Assembly: GCA_016702605.1 (NCBI GenBank)
Contig: JADJDQ010000004.1
Location: 310,001-374,000 of the forward strand
Direction: 5' to 3'
Origin: Candidatus Intricatilinea gracilis
GTDB taxonomy: Bacteria; Pseudomonadota; Gammaproteobacteria; Burkholderiales; Burkholderiaceae_C
DNA: 64,000 bases
Below, piece by piece: positions 36,627-45,753 of the stretch (its first letter is position 1; the number at the start of each line of letters is the position of its first letter). The position numbers and the translations under genes are program-made. Under the pieces are notes generated by a model. The model did no database searches. It was not told the DNA's origin and was given only the letters and a program-made list of their open reading frames with translations.

Positions 36627-38134
36627 GTCGAGGTCGAAGTCCGGCCAGCGGTGTCCGCCATCAATTGCTGCGCTGCCAACATGCCCGACAGCGCCGCCAT
36701 CGGCACACCCGCGCCCGGATGTGTGCTGCCCCCGGCCAGGTACAGGCCCGGCAGACGCGAGCGGGCCCCCGGCCGGTTGAACGATGCCCGCCAGCCGTGC
36801 GTCGCCTGGCCATACAGCGCACCCCCGGTGCCCGCAAAACGATGCGCCCAATCGGCAGGTTGATGGCGGATCCGACCTGATGCCGCCGGGTCGAGTGTCA
36901 GACCCAGACTGCTCAGGCGCCGGAAGGTGCGCGTCTCGCATGCCGCGATCTCCTCGTCCGTCAGCGGTTCGATATCGGCACGTGCCGGGGCGTTGACCAG
37001 GCACAACAAGCGCTCGGGCCGCGCTGGTCCGCCGGGTGCATGGTCCAGTCGATCCTGGGCGCAGACGTAGACCGTCGGCTCCTCGGGCAGCGTGTGGCGT
37101 TTGAACAGGTCATCGAATTCACGCACATAGTCGCGCGAAAAGAAGACCGTGTGGCGCGCCAAGTCAAAGTTGGACACGCTGGTGCGCAAGTTCCAGGTGA
37201 GGGCCGACAAGGACCGGGCCGACGGCCGGATGCCAGGCACCGCCCGGCGTGCATCGTTACCCAGCAAGCCCTGCGCAAGAGCCGAGGCGTCGCCGTTGAA
37301 CACGACGGCATCGGCGGCCAGTGTTTCACCCCTGTCGAGTACCACGCCGGTGACCTTGCCGCCCTGGCTGCGCAGTTGCTCGACCGATCGGCTGAAGTCG
37401 AAGCGCACACCCAGACTTTGCGCCAGGGCCATCAGCACGCTGGCCAACTTGTACATGCCACCGTCGACAGACCAGACGCCGGAGCGCTCCACGTGGGCGA
37501 TCAGCATCAGCGTGGCCGGCGCAGCCATGGGCGACGAACCGCCATAGGTTGCGTAGCGTGCGAACAACTGGCGAAGGCGAGGGTCGTCGAAGCGCCGCCC
37601 CAGTTCCTTCCATAGCGTCAGAAAGGGCGAGATGCGCATCAGCCCCGGCAGTCCCTTGATCCCGCAGCGCCAGGCCAGTGACGGCGGCGTGGGCCTTTGC
37701 GCCCGCAGGTAATGGGGTTCGAGCGTTTCGAAGGTGCGCTGCGAGCGCCGACAGAAATCAAGGTACTGCGCTGCGGCTCGGCTGCCAGCGAAGCGTGTGA
37801 TCTCTGCCGCCGCGGCATCGAGGTCTGCATGCAGATCGAGTTGCTCCTGGCCCTGCCAGACATGGCGAGCCAACGTACTCAACGGTGTCAAGCGCAGGTG
37901 CCGGTCGAAGTGCTGACCGGCCAGCCCGAACAGTTCGTCGAAGACCGACCGCATGGTGAACACCGTCGGGCCGGCGTCGAGTGCGACGCCGTCGATCCGA
38001 ACGGGTTTGAGTTTGCCGCCCGGCACGGCATCCCGCTCGACCACCCGGACCTGTACGCCCTGTGAGGCCAGTGTGATCGCTGCAGTCAGGCCACCCATAC
38101 CCGCGCCAACAACGATCACCTTGCGATCACTCAT
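36584..38134 (-). CDS. crtD: 1-Hydroxycarotenoid 3,4-desaturase (methoxyneurosporene dehydrogenase)
   Basis: FAD-dependent desaturase acting on hydroxy/methoxy carotenoids, 516 aa. Nucleotide-binding motif VVGAGMGGLTAAITLASQG (about residues 8-26), then VPGGKLKPV and LDAGPTVFTMRSVFDELF. The C-terminal LYLAGGSTHPGAGVPMA matches CrtD/CrtI. It is first gene of crtDC. Tandem PpsR sites lie upstream. Confidence 0.95.
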   Translation of the reverse strand: MSDRKVIVVGAGMGGLTAAITLASQGVQVRVVERDAVPGGKLKPVRIDGVALDAGPTVFTMRSVFDELFGLAGQHFDRHLRLTPLSTLARHVWQGQEQLDLHADLDAAAAEITRFAGSRAAAQYLDFCRRSQRTFETLEPHYLRAQRPTPPSLAWRCGIKGLPGLMRISPFLTLWKELGRRFDDPRLRQLFARYATYGGSSPMAAPATLMLIAHVERSGVWSVDGGMYKLASVLMALAQSLGVRFDFSRSVEQLRSQGGKVTGVVLDRGETLAADAVVFNGDASALAQGLLGNDARRAVPGIRPSARSLSALTWNLRTSVSNFDLARHTVFFSRDYVREFDDLFKRHTLPEEPTVYVCAQDRLDHAPGGPARPERLLCLVNAPARADIEPLTDEEIAACETRTFRRLSSLGLTLDPAASGRIRHQPADWAHRFAGTGGALYGQATHGWRASFNRPGARSRLPGLYLAGGSTHPGAGVPMAALSGMLAAQQLMADTAGRTSTSTWGLAAMPGGTSTP

Positions 38135-38171
38135 GGTCGTGCGTGGTGGTAACTACCCGGTGTTGACGTGC

Positions 38172-38200
38172 CGTATACACGTGTCTATTCTACATGACAC
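38172..38200 (-). promoter_or_regulatory. Candidate sigma-70-type promoter of crtDC
   Basis: On the minus strand, -35 GTGTCA (38195-38200) and -10 TATACG (38172-38177) are 17 bases apart. The -35 lies within the first PpsR operator. Matches to consensus are partial (4 of 6 each). Confidence 0.45.
38182..38199. promoter_or_regulatory. PpsR operator 1 between crtD and crtE
   Basis: TGTCTATTCTACATGACA is an exact TGT-N12-ACA match, 47 bases before the crtD start and 101 bases before crtE. Confidence 0.85.
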
Positions 38201-38207
38201 TAAATGA

Positions 38208-38225
38208 TGTACTTGATATCTGACA
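38208..38225. promoter_or_regulatory. PpsR operator 2 between crtD and crtE
   Basis: TGTACTTGATATCTGACA is an exact TGT-N12-ACA match, 26 bases start-to-start from operator 1. The pair can serve both divergent crt operons. Confidence 0.85.
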
Positions 38226-38282
38226 AGTTGACGCTCGAGTTGACTTGCAGTAGCCCCGGTCGGAAGAGTCTGGAGAAACTTC

Positions 38283-39164
38283 ATGGATCCAATGGTTCGC
38301 ATCGATCTGGCGCTCGAGGCCGCCCTGGCTTGCACCGATGTGCCTGGGGCGCCGCCTCGGCTGTGTGCTGCTGTGAGGCATGCAGTGTTCCCGGGCGGCG
38401 CACGGGTGCGTCCCAAGTTGTGCCTGGCCGTGGCGCTGGCTTGCGGCGACGCCGAACCGGAACTGGCCGACGCAACCGCGGTGGCGATCGAACTATTGCA
38501 CTGTGCGTCACTGGTGCACGACGATTTGCCGTGTTTCGATGACGCACAGACGCGTCGGGGCCTGCCTTCGGTTCACACCGCCTACGGTGAGCGATTGGCT
38601 GTGCTGGCGGGAGATGCCTTGATCGTGCTGGCCTTCCAGACCCTGGGTTGTGTTCGAACCAAGGCACCCCATCGTTTGAGTCGCTTGTTCGCGTTGATCG
38701 GCAACGGGGTGGGCATGCCCATGGGCATCGTTGCCGGCCAAGCCTGGGAGTGTGAGCCTCGCGTCACCCTGCGCGACTATCAACGTGCCAAGACCGGTGC
38801 CTTGTTTGCTGCTGCCACGATGGCTGGCGCCGAGGCCGCTGGTGGTGTGGCGAGCGACTGGGCTGCACTGGGTGAGTGGCTGGGAGAGGCCTATCAGGCT
38901 GCCGACGATATCCGCGACGTGGCCGCGGATCCGAGTCTGATCGGCAAACCGATCGGGCGCGACATGGCGCTGGGCCGTCCCAGCATCGCATCAGAACTTG
39001 GCCTCAGCGGTGCTGTGACTCACTTCAATCAGCTGGTCGAGCGAGCGGTCGATGCCGTGCCCGCCTGTCATGGTGCGCAGCGCCTGCGTGCCATCGTGCG
39101 GGCCGAGTCCGAGCGATTGGTACCGGCCGCATGGTGTCGCGAACTGCTTCGCGTCGCAGCCTGA
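38283..39164 (+). CDS. crtE: Geranylgeranyl diphosphate synthase
   Basis: Makes C20 prenyl diphosphate for carotenoids and for the bacteriochlorophyll tail. It has 293 aa. First Asp-rich motif LVHDDLPCFDDAQTRRG (about residues 77-93) and second QAADDIRDV (about 207-215). GGARVRPKLCL is the substrate-binding block. It is first gene of the crtEF-bchCXYZ-puf run and overlaps crtF by 34 bases. Confidence 0.95.
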   Translation: MDPMVRIDLALEAALACTDVPGAPPRLCAAVRHAVFPGGARVRPKLCLAVALACGDAEPELADATAVAIELLHCASLVHDDLPCFDDAQTRRGLPSVHTAYGERLAVLAGDALIVLAFQTLGCVRTKAPHRLSRLFALIGNGVGMPMGIVAGQAWECEPRVTLRDYQRAKTGALFAAATMAGAEAAGGVASDWAALGEWLGEAYQAADDIRDVAADPSLIGKPIGRDMALGRPSIASELGLSGAVTHFNQLVERAVDAVPACHGAQRLRAIVRAESERLVPAAWCRELLRVAA

Positions 39165-40390
39165 GGTTGCCCGGGTTGTCGCTCGACGACAGTCCGGCCC
39201 TATCGACCTCCGTGGGTGACACTGCTGCCACACCATCATCAAGTTGGCTTGATGTTGTGCGGACCTGGTTCGATCGTCGAGTGGCCGATCCCGCATTCAG
39301 GCGCTGGGCTGCTGCCTTTCCGCTGACACGGCCGATCGCACGACGCAGGGCGCGTGAACTGTTCGATCTGGTTGCCGGCTTCACCTACTCGCAGGTATTG
39401 CTTGCCTGTGTTCGGCTCGACTTGTTCGAACAACTGGCCGAACGTGCCCTGCCTGCAAGTGAGTTGGCCGCACACATGGGCATGACTCCTGCTGCTGCCA
39501 AGCGACTGCTTGATGCCGCAGTTGCACTGCGCTTGTTGTCGCGCAAACAGTCAGGTGACTCCGACCCCGTTTATCGCCTTGGTGTGCTTGGTGCACCCAT
39601 GGTGGGCAATGCAGCGCTGGCAGCCATGGTCGAGCACCACACCGTCCTGTACAGCGATCTGGCCGATCCCGTGGCCTTGCTGCGTTCACCTGCCGGACAG
39701 TCGGCGCTGGCGCGATATTGGCCCTATGCAGACGCCGCCCGCGCGCGGCCGCTAAGTCAACGCGAGATCGATCCCTATTCGGCGCTGATGGCCGCCTCGA
39801 TGCCGCTGGTGGCAGACGAGATTCTCGACTCCTACAGCCTGGCGCGCCACAGTTGCCTGCTCGACGTCGGTGGTGGCGAAGGTGCGTTTGCATCGGCCGC
39901 GGCGCGCCGCTGGCCCCATCTGAAGCTGAAGGTGTTCGATCTGCCTGCCGTGGCGCAGCGTGCTCGTCGGCAGGTGGCGGCAAGCGGCCTGGCCGATCGA
40001 GTCGCCGTGTATGAGGGCAGCTTCCTGGCCGACGCCTTGCCTCTGGGCGCCGACGTCATCAGCCTGGTGCGTGTGGTCCACGACCATGACGACGATCATG
40101 TACTTGTACTGCTGAATGCAGTACGCAAGGCGTTGCCCCCCCATGGCGTGTTGATGCTCGCCGAACCCATGTCCGACACGCCTGGCGCACAGGCCATGGG
40201 TGACGCGTATTTCGGCATCTACCTCTGGGCCATGGGCAGCGGCAAGCCGCGCAGCGCCGATCGGCTGGGTGAATTGCTCGTCCAGGCAGGCTTCGAGCGG
40301 CCGCGCAGTTTGCGCAATTTCATGCCCTTGCAGACTCGTGTGTTGCTGGTGCGCCCTGCCACTGTGGCGAATCGGGTAGACCCGGAGTAA
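39131..40390 (+). CDS. crtF: Hydroxyneurosporene O-methyltransferase
   Basis: SAM-dependent methyltransferase forming the methoxy group of spheroidene-type carotenoids. It has 419 aa if begun at 39131. An N-terminal dimerisation domain (RELFDLVAGFTYSQVLLACVR) is followed by a Rossmann SAM-binding part with LLDVGGGEGAFA (about residue 245) and VRVVHDHDDD. The first about 35 residues are poorly conserved. It overlaps crtE by 34 bases; its stop lies inside a PpsR-like site for bchC. Confidence 0.92.
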   Translation: MVSRTASRRSLRLPGLSLDDSPALSTSVGDTAATPSSSWLDVVRTWFDRRVADPAFRRWAAAFPLTRPIARRRARELFDLVAGFTYSQVLLACVRLDLFEQLAERALPASELAAHMGMTPAAAKRLLDAAVALRLLSRKQSGDSDPVYRLGVLGAPMVGNAALAAMVEHHTVLYSDLADPVALLRSPAGQSALARYWPYADAARARPLSQREIDPYSALMAASMPLVADEILDSYSLARHSCLLDVGGGEGAFASAAARRWPHLKLKVFDLPAVAQRARRQVAASGLADRVAVYEGSFLADALPLGADVISLVRVVHDHDDDHVLVLLNAVRKALPPHGVLMLAEPMSDTPGAQAMGDAYFGIYLWAMGSGKPRSADRLGELLVQAGFERPRSLRNFMPLQTRVLLVRPATVANRVDPE

Positions 40391-40403
40391 CGATTAATTG
40401 ACA
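40386..40403. promoter_or_regulatory. Degenerate PpsR site 1 upstream of bchC
   Basis: AGTAACGATTAATTGACA fits TGT-N12-ACA except A for the first T. It overlaps the crtF stop codon and, by its ACA arm, the -35 box TTGACA (40398-40403). Confidence 0.5.
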
Positions 40404-40425
40404 CTTTCAGAAGTCCGCGTAAAGT
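40398..40425 (+). promoter_or_regulatory. Candidate sigma-70-type promoter of bchCXYZ
   Basis: Perfect -35 TTGACA (40398-40403), a 16-base spacer and -10 TAAAGT (40420-40425), about 80 bases before the bchC ATG. Degenerate PpsR sites flank and overlap it. Confidence 0.6.
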
Positions 40426-40429
40426 GACA
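40412..40429. promoter_or_regulatory. Degenerate PpsR site 2 upstream of bchC
   Basis: AGTCCGCGTAAAGTGACA has the same single left-arm change as site 1 and lies exactly 26 bases from it. It covers the -10 box. The shared variant and spacing argue for a real low-affinity pair. Confidence 0.5.
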
Positions 40430-40503
40430 CAAAGCCCTGAGACCACCTGATGCCTTCTCGCCAACTCCATCAACCGAAGCACCCATCTGGGCGCGCCTGA
40501 ATC

Positions 40504-41451
40504 ATGAATGCGACTGCAGTTGTTCTCGAAGAGCCCGAGCGCCTGCATCTGGCCCAACTCGAACTCACCAATCCCGGTGCCGAGGATGTGGTGGTCGATG
40601 TCGAATGGAGCGGCATCTCCACAGGCACCGAACGACTGCTGTTCGACGGTCGTATGCCGACCTTTCCGGGCATGGGCTATCCGCTGGTGCCGGGCTATGA
40701 GTCAGTCGGGCGGGTCATCGCCGCTGGTTCGTCGAGTGGCCTGAACGTGGGCGAACGTGTGTTCGTTCCAGGCGCCAATTGTTTCGGTCCGGTGCGTGGG
40801 CTCTTCGGCGGCGCGGCTTCGCGCCTGGTGGTGCCAGGTCGACGTGTCACCGCCGTCGATGATGAGCTGGGCGAGCAGGCCGTGTTGCTTGCGCTTGCCG
40901 CAACCGCCTACCACGCTGTGGCGTGTGGCGGCAAGGCCGAACATCCCGCACCGCCAGACCTGATCGTCGGGCACGGTGTGCTCGGGCGCCTGCTGGCTCG
41001 CCTGACAGTGGCCGCGGGGTGCAAGGACACGGTGGTGTGGGAGACCGACCCGGTGCGTGCCGGTGGCGCCAAGGGCTACACGGTGCTGCATCCCGATCAG
41101 GATTCACGTCGCGACTACCGCGTCATCTGCGACGTGAGTGGTGACTCGGCCTTGCTGAACACACTCATCTCGCGCCTGGCATTCGGTGGCGAGATCGTGC
41201 TGGCCGGCTTCTACAGCAAGGCCCTGCAGTTCGATTTCGCCCCGGCCTTCATGCGTGAAGCGCGCCTCCGCGCTGCGGCCGAGTGGCAACGTCCTGATCT
41301 GCTTGCTGTCAAGGCCTTGTTGGCCGACGGCCTGCTTTCTCTCGATGGGCTCATCACCCACCATGCACCGTTCGAACAGGCCGACAACGCCTACCGCACG
41401 GCATTTGGTGACGTGGCTTGCCTGAAGATGGTCCTCGACTGGAAGCACTGA
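40504..41451 (+). CDS. bchC: 3-Hydroxyethyl bacteriochlorophyllide a dehydrogenase
   Basis: NAD-dependent oxidation of the 3-hydroxyethyl group to acetyl late in bacteriochlorophyll a synthesis. It has 315 aa. Alcohol-dehydrogenase-like N-terminus (WSGISTGTERLLFDG, YPLVPGYESVGRV) and a reduced Rossmann part. BchC of the acetyl-forming type lacks catalytic zinc ligands, and no canonical GHE motif is seen here. bchX starts 5 bases downstream. Confidence 0.95.
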   Translation: MNATAVVLEEPERLHLAQLELTNPGAEDVVVDVEWSGISTGTERLLFDGRMPTFPGMGYPLVPGYESVGRVIAAGSSSGLNVGERVFVPGANCFGPVRGLFGGAASRLVVPGRRVTAVDDELGEQAVLLALAATAYHAVACGGKAEHPAPPDLIVGHGVLGRLLARLTVAAGCKDTVVWETDPVRAGGAKGYTVLHPDQDSRRDYRVICDVSGDSALLNTLISRLAFGGEIVLAGFYSKALQFDFAPAFMREARLRAAAEWQRPDLLAVKALLADGLLSLDGLITHHAPFEQADNAYRTAFGDVACLKMVLDWKH

Positions 41452-41455
41452 ACAA

Positions 41456-42484
41456 ATGAGCCAAGCCAGCAGCAATCCGGCCGGTGCCCAGGTGGCGCCG
41501 ATCCAGATCATTCGCGACCTGCAGTTGCGCGCCGAGGCAGCCGTCGAACCAGACGCGCCAAGCACGGGGCCGGTGACCAAGACGACGCAGATCATCGCCA
41601 TCTACGGCAAGGGTGGCATCGGCAAGAGTTTCACGCTGGCCAACCTCAGCTACATGATGGCGCAGCAGGGCAAGAAGGTGCTGCTGATCGGTTGTGACCC
41701 CAAGAGCGACACCACCAGCCTGCTGTTCGGTGGCAAGGCCTGTCCCACCATCATCGAGACCAGCAGCAAGAAGAAGCTGGCTGGTGAAGCCGTGGCCATC
41801 GGCGATGTGTGCTTCAAGCGTGACGGCGTCTATGCCATGGAACTCGGTGGCCCCGAGGTCGGTCGCGGTTGTGGTGGGCGCGGCATCATCCACGGCTTCG
41901 AGACACTCGAGAAACTCGGCTTCCACGACTGGGGCTTCGACTTCGTGTTGCTCGATTTCCTCGGCGACGTGGTCTGCGGCGGCTTCGGTCTGCCCATTGC
42001 CCGCGACATGTGCCAGAAGGTCATCGTGGTCGGCAGCAACGACCTGCAAAGCCTGTACGTGGCCAACAACGTGTGCAGTGCGGTCGAGTACTTCCGCAAG
42101 CTCGGTGGCAACGTCGGCGTGGCCGGCATGGTCATCAACAAGGACGACGGCACTGGCGAGGCGGCGGCTTTTGCCAGCAATGCCGGCATCCCGGTGCTGG
42201 CCGCCATTCCGGCCAATGAAGACATCCGTCGCAAGAGCGCCAGCTACGAGATCATCGGCCGGCCGGGCACGCAGTGGGCATCGCTGTTCGAGACCCTGGC
42301 GACCAACGTGGCCGACGCCCCGCCGGTGCGCCCCAAGCCGCAGACGCAGGACCAGTTGCTCGGCCTGTTCTCCGCCGAGGTGACCGGCCGTGACTTCGTC
42401 ATGGAGCCGGCCACGCTGTTCGACATGGTGGGCAAGAGTGATCTGGCCAAGCCGACGCTCGAAGTCGTGTACGACGAAGTCTGA
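41456..42484 (+). CDS. bchX: Chlorophyllide reductase iron protein BchX
   Basis: Nitrogenase-like ATPase that delivers electrons to BchYZ for C7-C8 reduction of chlorophyllide. It has 342 aa. P-loop IYGKGGIGKSFT (about residues 46-57) and [4Fe-4S] ligand regions GRGCGGRGI and GDVVCGGFG. The first about 40 residues precede the conserved core, as usual in BchX. It is 16 bases upstream of bchY. Confidence 0.97.
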   Translation: MSQASSNPAGAQVAPIQIIRDLQLRAEAAVEPDAPSTGPVTKTTQIIAIYGKGGIGKSFTLANLSYMMAQQGKKVLLIGCDPKSDTTSLLFGGKACPTIIETSSKKKLAGEAVAIGDVCFKRDGVYAMELGGPEVGRGCGGRGIIHGFETLEKLGFHDWGFDFVLLDFLGDVVCGGFGLPIARDMCQKVIVVGSNDLQSLYVANNVCSAVEYFRKLGGNVGVAGMVINKDDGTGEAAAFASNAGIPVLAAIPANEDIRRKSASYEIIGRPGTQWASLFETLATNVADAPPVRPKPQTQDQLLGLFSAEVTGRDFVMEPATLFDMVGKSDLAKPTLEVVYDEV

Positions 42485-42499
42485 CCACGGCAGCGCGAC

Positions 42500-44056
42500 A
42501 TGGACATGCAAGCCCTTCCCATCCTGCCCGACGTTGGCGGCGCGGCTGCGTCGGTTGTTGTGCCGGGTGCGCTCGAGGGTGACGGCCTGGGTTGCCATTC
42601 AGGCAAGGAAGCGATGCTGGCCGCCGCCAAATCGGCAGGCAAGAGCGAGACGCTGGCGCAATACGCGGCCGACTATCCCAAGGGTCCACATGACCAGCCG
42701 CAGAGCATGTGCCCGGCCTTCGGTTCGTTGCGGGTGGGTCTGCGCATGCGCCGCACCGCCACGGTGTTGAGTGGGTCGGCCTGCTGCGTCTACGGTCTGA
42801 CATTCACCTCGCATTTCTACGGTGCGCGTCGCAGCGTCGGTTATGTGCCGTTCAACAGCGAGTCACTCGTCACCGGCAAGCTGTTCGAGGACATCCGCGA
42901 GGCGACCTACAAGCTGGCCGACCCGGCCCAGTACGACACCATCGTGCTGATCAACCTCTGTGTGCCCACCGCCAGCGGAGTGCCGCTGCAACTGCTGCCC
43001 AAACAAATCAACGGCGTGCGCATCATCGGCATCGACGTGCCTGGCTTTGGTGTGCCGACCCATGCCGAGGCCAAGGATGTGCTGGCCGGTGCCATGCTCA
43101 GGTACGCACGCGCCGAAGCCGAGTCCGGCCCGGTGCAGGCGCCCAGGGGTGGACGCAATGCCTTGCCCACCGTCACGCTGCTGGGCGAGATGTTCCCGGC
43201 CGATCCCATGGTGATCGGAGGCATGCTGGCACCGATGGGACTGGCTGCCGGCCCGACCGTGCCCACCCGCGAATGGCGCGAACTCTATGCGGCGCTCGAC
43301 GGTTCGGTGGTCGCTGCCATCCACCCGTTTTACACCGCCAGTGTGCGTGAGTTCGAAGCCGCCGGGCGGCCCATCGTGGGCTCTGCTCCCGTGGGCCACG
43401 ATGGCACCGAGGCCTGGTTGCAGGCCGTTGGCAATGCGGCCAATGTTGCGCAGGACAAGATCGGCGCCGTCAAGAACCGCATGTTGCCGGCCATCAAGGG
43501 TGTGCTGGCTGCAACGCCGATCAAGGGTCGCATCACGTTGTCGGGTTATGAAGGCAGCGAGTTGATCGTGGCTCGTTTGCTGGTCGAGTCCGGCGCCGAT
43601 CTTCGTTATGTCGGCACGGCCTGCCCCAAGACACCCTGGAGTGCCGCAGACGCCGACTGGCTGCAGGCCAAGGGTGTGCACGTGCAGTACCGCGCATCAC
43701 TCGAACAAGACCTGGCGGCCATGCACGAGTTCCTGCCCGACCTGGCCATCGGCACCACGCCGGTGGTGCAGGCAGCCAAGGAAGCTCGTCGCCCGGCCCT
43801 GTACTTCACCAATCTCATATCGGCTCGCCCCTTGATGGGCCCAGCTGGCGCCGGCTCGCTGGCTCAGGTGATCAATGCCGCCATCGCCAACAAGGCACGC
43901 TTCGACACCATGGCCGACTTCTTCGGTGATGCCGGCCAGGGTGACAAGTCGGGCGTGTGGACCGAGACACCGGTGGATCGGCCCGAGTTCCGCGCCGACT
44001 TCAAGCGCCAGGTGATCAAGATGCACAAGAAGCGCAAAGCCGAGGAGATGATATGA
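42500..44056 (+). CDS. bchY: Chlorophyllide reductase subunit Y
   Basis: NifD-like subunit of chlorophyllide a reductase, 518 aa. Fe-S ligand Cys residues lie in QSMCPAFGSLRVG (about residue 72) and SGSACCVYGLTF. PTVTLLGEMFPADPM marks the second domain. The last codons end EEMI followed by TGA. The stop overlaps the ATG of a 26-codon mini-ORF inside an inserted element before bchZ. Confidence 0.96.
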   Translation: MDMQALPILPDVGGAAASVVVPGALEGDGLGCHSGKEAMLAAAKSAGKSETLAQYAADYPKGPHDQPQSMCPAFGSLRVGLRMRRTATVLSGSACCVYGLTFTSHFYGARRSVGYVPFNSESLVTGKLFEDIREATYKLADPAQYDTIVLINLCVPTASGVPLQLLPKQINGVRIIGIDVPGFGVPTHAEAKDVLAGAMLRYARAEAESGPVQAPRGGRNALPTVTLLGEMFPADPMVIGGMLAPMGLAAGPTVPTREWRELYAALDGSVVAAIHPFYTASVREFEAAGRPIVGSAPVGHDGTEAWLQAVGNAANVAQDKIGAVKNRMLPAIKGVLAATPIKGRITLSGYEGSELIVARLLVESGADLRYVGTACPKTPWSAADADWLQAKGVHVQYRASLEQDLAAMHEFLPDLAIGTTPVVQAAKEARRPALYFTNLISARPLMGPAGAGSLAQVINAAIANKARFDTMADFFGDAGQGDKSGVWTETPVDRPEFRADFKRQVIKMHKKRKAEEMI

Positions 44057-44129
44057 GCGACGCACGGCCGCTCCGTAGTCGCTCGCTCCCCCTTGGGGGG
44101 ACGGCCCCCAGGGCCAAGGGGGCAGCAGC
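44053..44129. repeat. 77-bp palindromic insert with 6-bp direct repeat
   Basis: ATGAGC occurs at 44053-44058 and again at 44130-44135. Between them is GC-rich sequence with a stem CCCCCTTGG (44088-44096) / CCAAGGGGG (44114-44122) and an inner GGGG/CCCC pairing. This looks like a small REP- or MITE-type element inserted at an original bchY/bchZ ATGA overlap, with ATGAGC as the target duplication. Confidence 0.6.
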
Positions 44130-44133
44130 ATGA
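44053..44133 (+). CDS. 26-codon mini-ORF bridging bchY and bchZ
   Basis: ATG 44053-44055 overlaps the bchY TGA, and its own TGA 44131-44133 overlaps the bchZ ATG. The product (MSDARPLRSRSLPLG and on to AKGAAA) is a by-product of the inserted palindrome and resembles no protein. Its likely role, if any, is to carry ribosomes from bchY to bchZ. Confidence 0.4.
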   Translation: MSDARPLRSRSLPLGGTAPRAKGAAA

Positions 44134-45611
44134 GCTTGGTGCTCGATCATGATCGCGCAGGCGGCTACTGGGGCGCCGTCTACGTGTTCACCGCGATCAA
44201 GGGCCTGCAGGTCGTGATCGACGGTCCGGTAGGGTGCGAGAACCTGCCGGTGACCTCGGTGCTTCATTACACCGACGCATTGCCGCCGCACGAACTGCCG
44301 ATCGTCGTCACCGGCTTGGCCGAAGAGCAACTGGGGCGAGAGGGCACCGAAGGCGCAATGAAGCGTGCCCACGCCACACTCGATCCGGATCTGCCCAGCG
44401 TGGTGGTCACCGGTTCCATCGCCGAGATGATCGGAGGTGGTGTCACGCCCGAAGGCACGGCGCTGCAACGTTTCCTGCCCCGCACCATCGACGAGGACCA
44501 GTGGCAATGCGCCAACCGCGCGATGTTCTGGCTCTGGCAGCAGTACGGACTGCGCCATATCCCCGCGCCCAAGCCGCTCGATGAGCGGCCTGCCGGTGAC
44601 AAGCCTCGCGTCAACCTGATCGGTCCTTGCTACGGCACCTTCAACATGCCCAGCGATCTGGCCGAGGTTCGTCGCCTGGTCGAAGGCATAGGCGCCGAGA
44701 TCAACATGGTGTTCCCGCTGGGCAGCCATCTGGCCGATGTGCAGAAGCTGGCCGATGCCGACGCCAACATCTGCATGTACCGCGAGTACGGTGCGATGTT
44801 GTGTGAAGCGCTCGAGCGGCCCTGGCTGCAGGCACCCATCGGGCTGCACAGCACGACCAAGTTCCTGCGCAGCCTGGGGCAGTTGCTCGGTCTCGATCCG
44901 GAACCCTTCATCGAGCGCGAGAAACACACCACGGTCAAGCCGGTGTGGGACCTGTGGCGCTCGGTCACGCAAGACTTCTTCGGCACGGCCAGTTTTGCGG
45001 TCGTGGCTAGCGAGACCTACACGCGTGGATTGCGGCACTACCTCGAAGACGAACTGGGACTGCCCTGCAATTTCGCCGTGCCGCGCCTGCCAGGTGCCAA
45101 GACCGACAACGCGGCCATCCGCCAGATGACACACACCAAGCCGCCGCTGGTCATGTTCGGGTCGTACAACGAACGTATGTACCTGGCCGAGTGTGGGGCG
45201 GGTCATGGGCCGCGGCCGACGTACATACCGGCGTCGTTTCCGGGCGCCATCATCCGGCGATCCACCGGCACACCCTTCATGGGTTACGCCGGTGCGACCT
45301 ATGTGCTGCAGGAGTACTGCAACGCCTTGTTCGACGCGCTGTTTCATGTGCTGCCGCTTGGCACCGATCTCGACCGGGTCAACGCCACGCCGTCGCGCCT
45401 GGACGAAGCCGTGTCGAGCCCGTGGGACGACGATGCGCAGCGACTGCTGGACGAACTGGTGCGTGCGCAGCCAGTGCTGGTGCAGATCTCGGCGGCCAAA
45501 CGTTTGCGCGATCGCGCCGAACGCGACGCTCGTCAGGCCGGAGAAGAACGTGTCACCGCCGAACGTGTGGCGCGCGCCCGCACGGCGCTGACACAGGGGG
45601 CAACAGCATGA
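44130..45611 (+). CDS. bchZ: Chlorophyllide reductase subunit Z
   Basis: NifK-like subunit of chlorophyllide a reductase, 493 aa. The conserved Cys region is DGPVGCENLPVTSVLHYTDAL (about residues 31-51); VVVTGSIAEMIGGG and LIGPCYGTFNMPSD follow. The C-terminal about 40 residues are Arg/Glu/Ala-rich and helical. It is 185 bases upstream of pufB and last of the bchCXYZ group. Confidence 0.96.
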   Translation: MSLVLDHDRAGGYWGAVYVFTAIKGLQVVIDGPVGCENLPVTSVLHYTDALPPHELPIVVTGLAEEQLGREGTEGAMKRAHATLDPDLPSVVVTGSIAEMIGGGVTPEGTALQRFLPRTIDEDQWQCANRAMFWLWQQYGLRHIPAPKPLDERPAGDKPRVNLIGPCYGTFNMPSDLAEVRRLVEGIGAEINMVFPLGSHLADVQKLADADANICMYREYGAMLCEALERPWLQAPIGLHSTTKFLRSLGQLLGLDPEPFIEREKHTTVKPVWDLWRSVTQDFFGTASFAVVASETYTRGLRHYLEDELGLPCNFAVPRLPGAKTDNAAIRQMTHTKPPLVMFGSYNERMYLAECGAGHGPRPTYIPASFPGAIIRRSTGTPFMGYAGATYVLQEYCNALFDALFHVLPLGTDLDRVNATPSRLDEAVSSPWDDDAQRLLDELVRAQPVLVQISAAKRLRDRAERDARQAGEERVTAERVARARTALTQGATA

Positions 45612-45753
45612 CGCTGCACATCAGGCCGGCATGAGGCGCCGCACAGCAACCGACGCGCCCTCGATTCTGGGCTCACCCATTGTCGTGTCCGCGAGGTTCT
45701 CCGGTGGGCACGGCAATCCTCGCCGCGCGGGTATGGCGCGGTAACGGTCGCAA

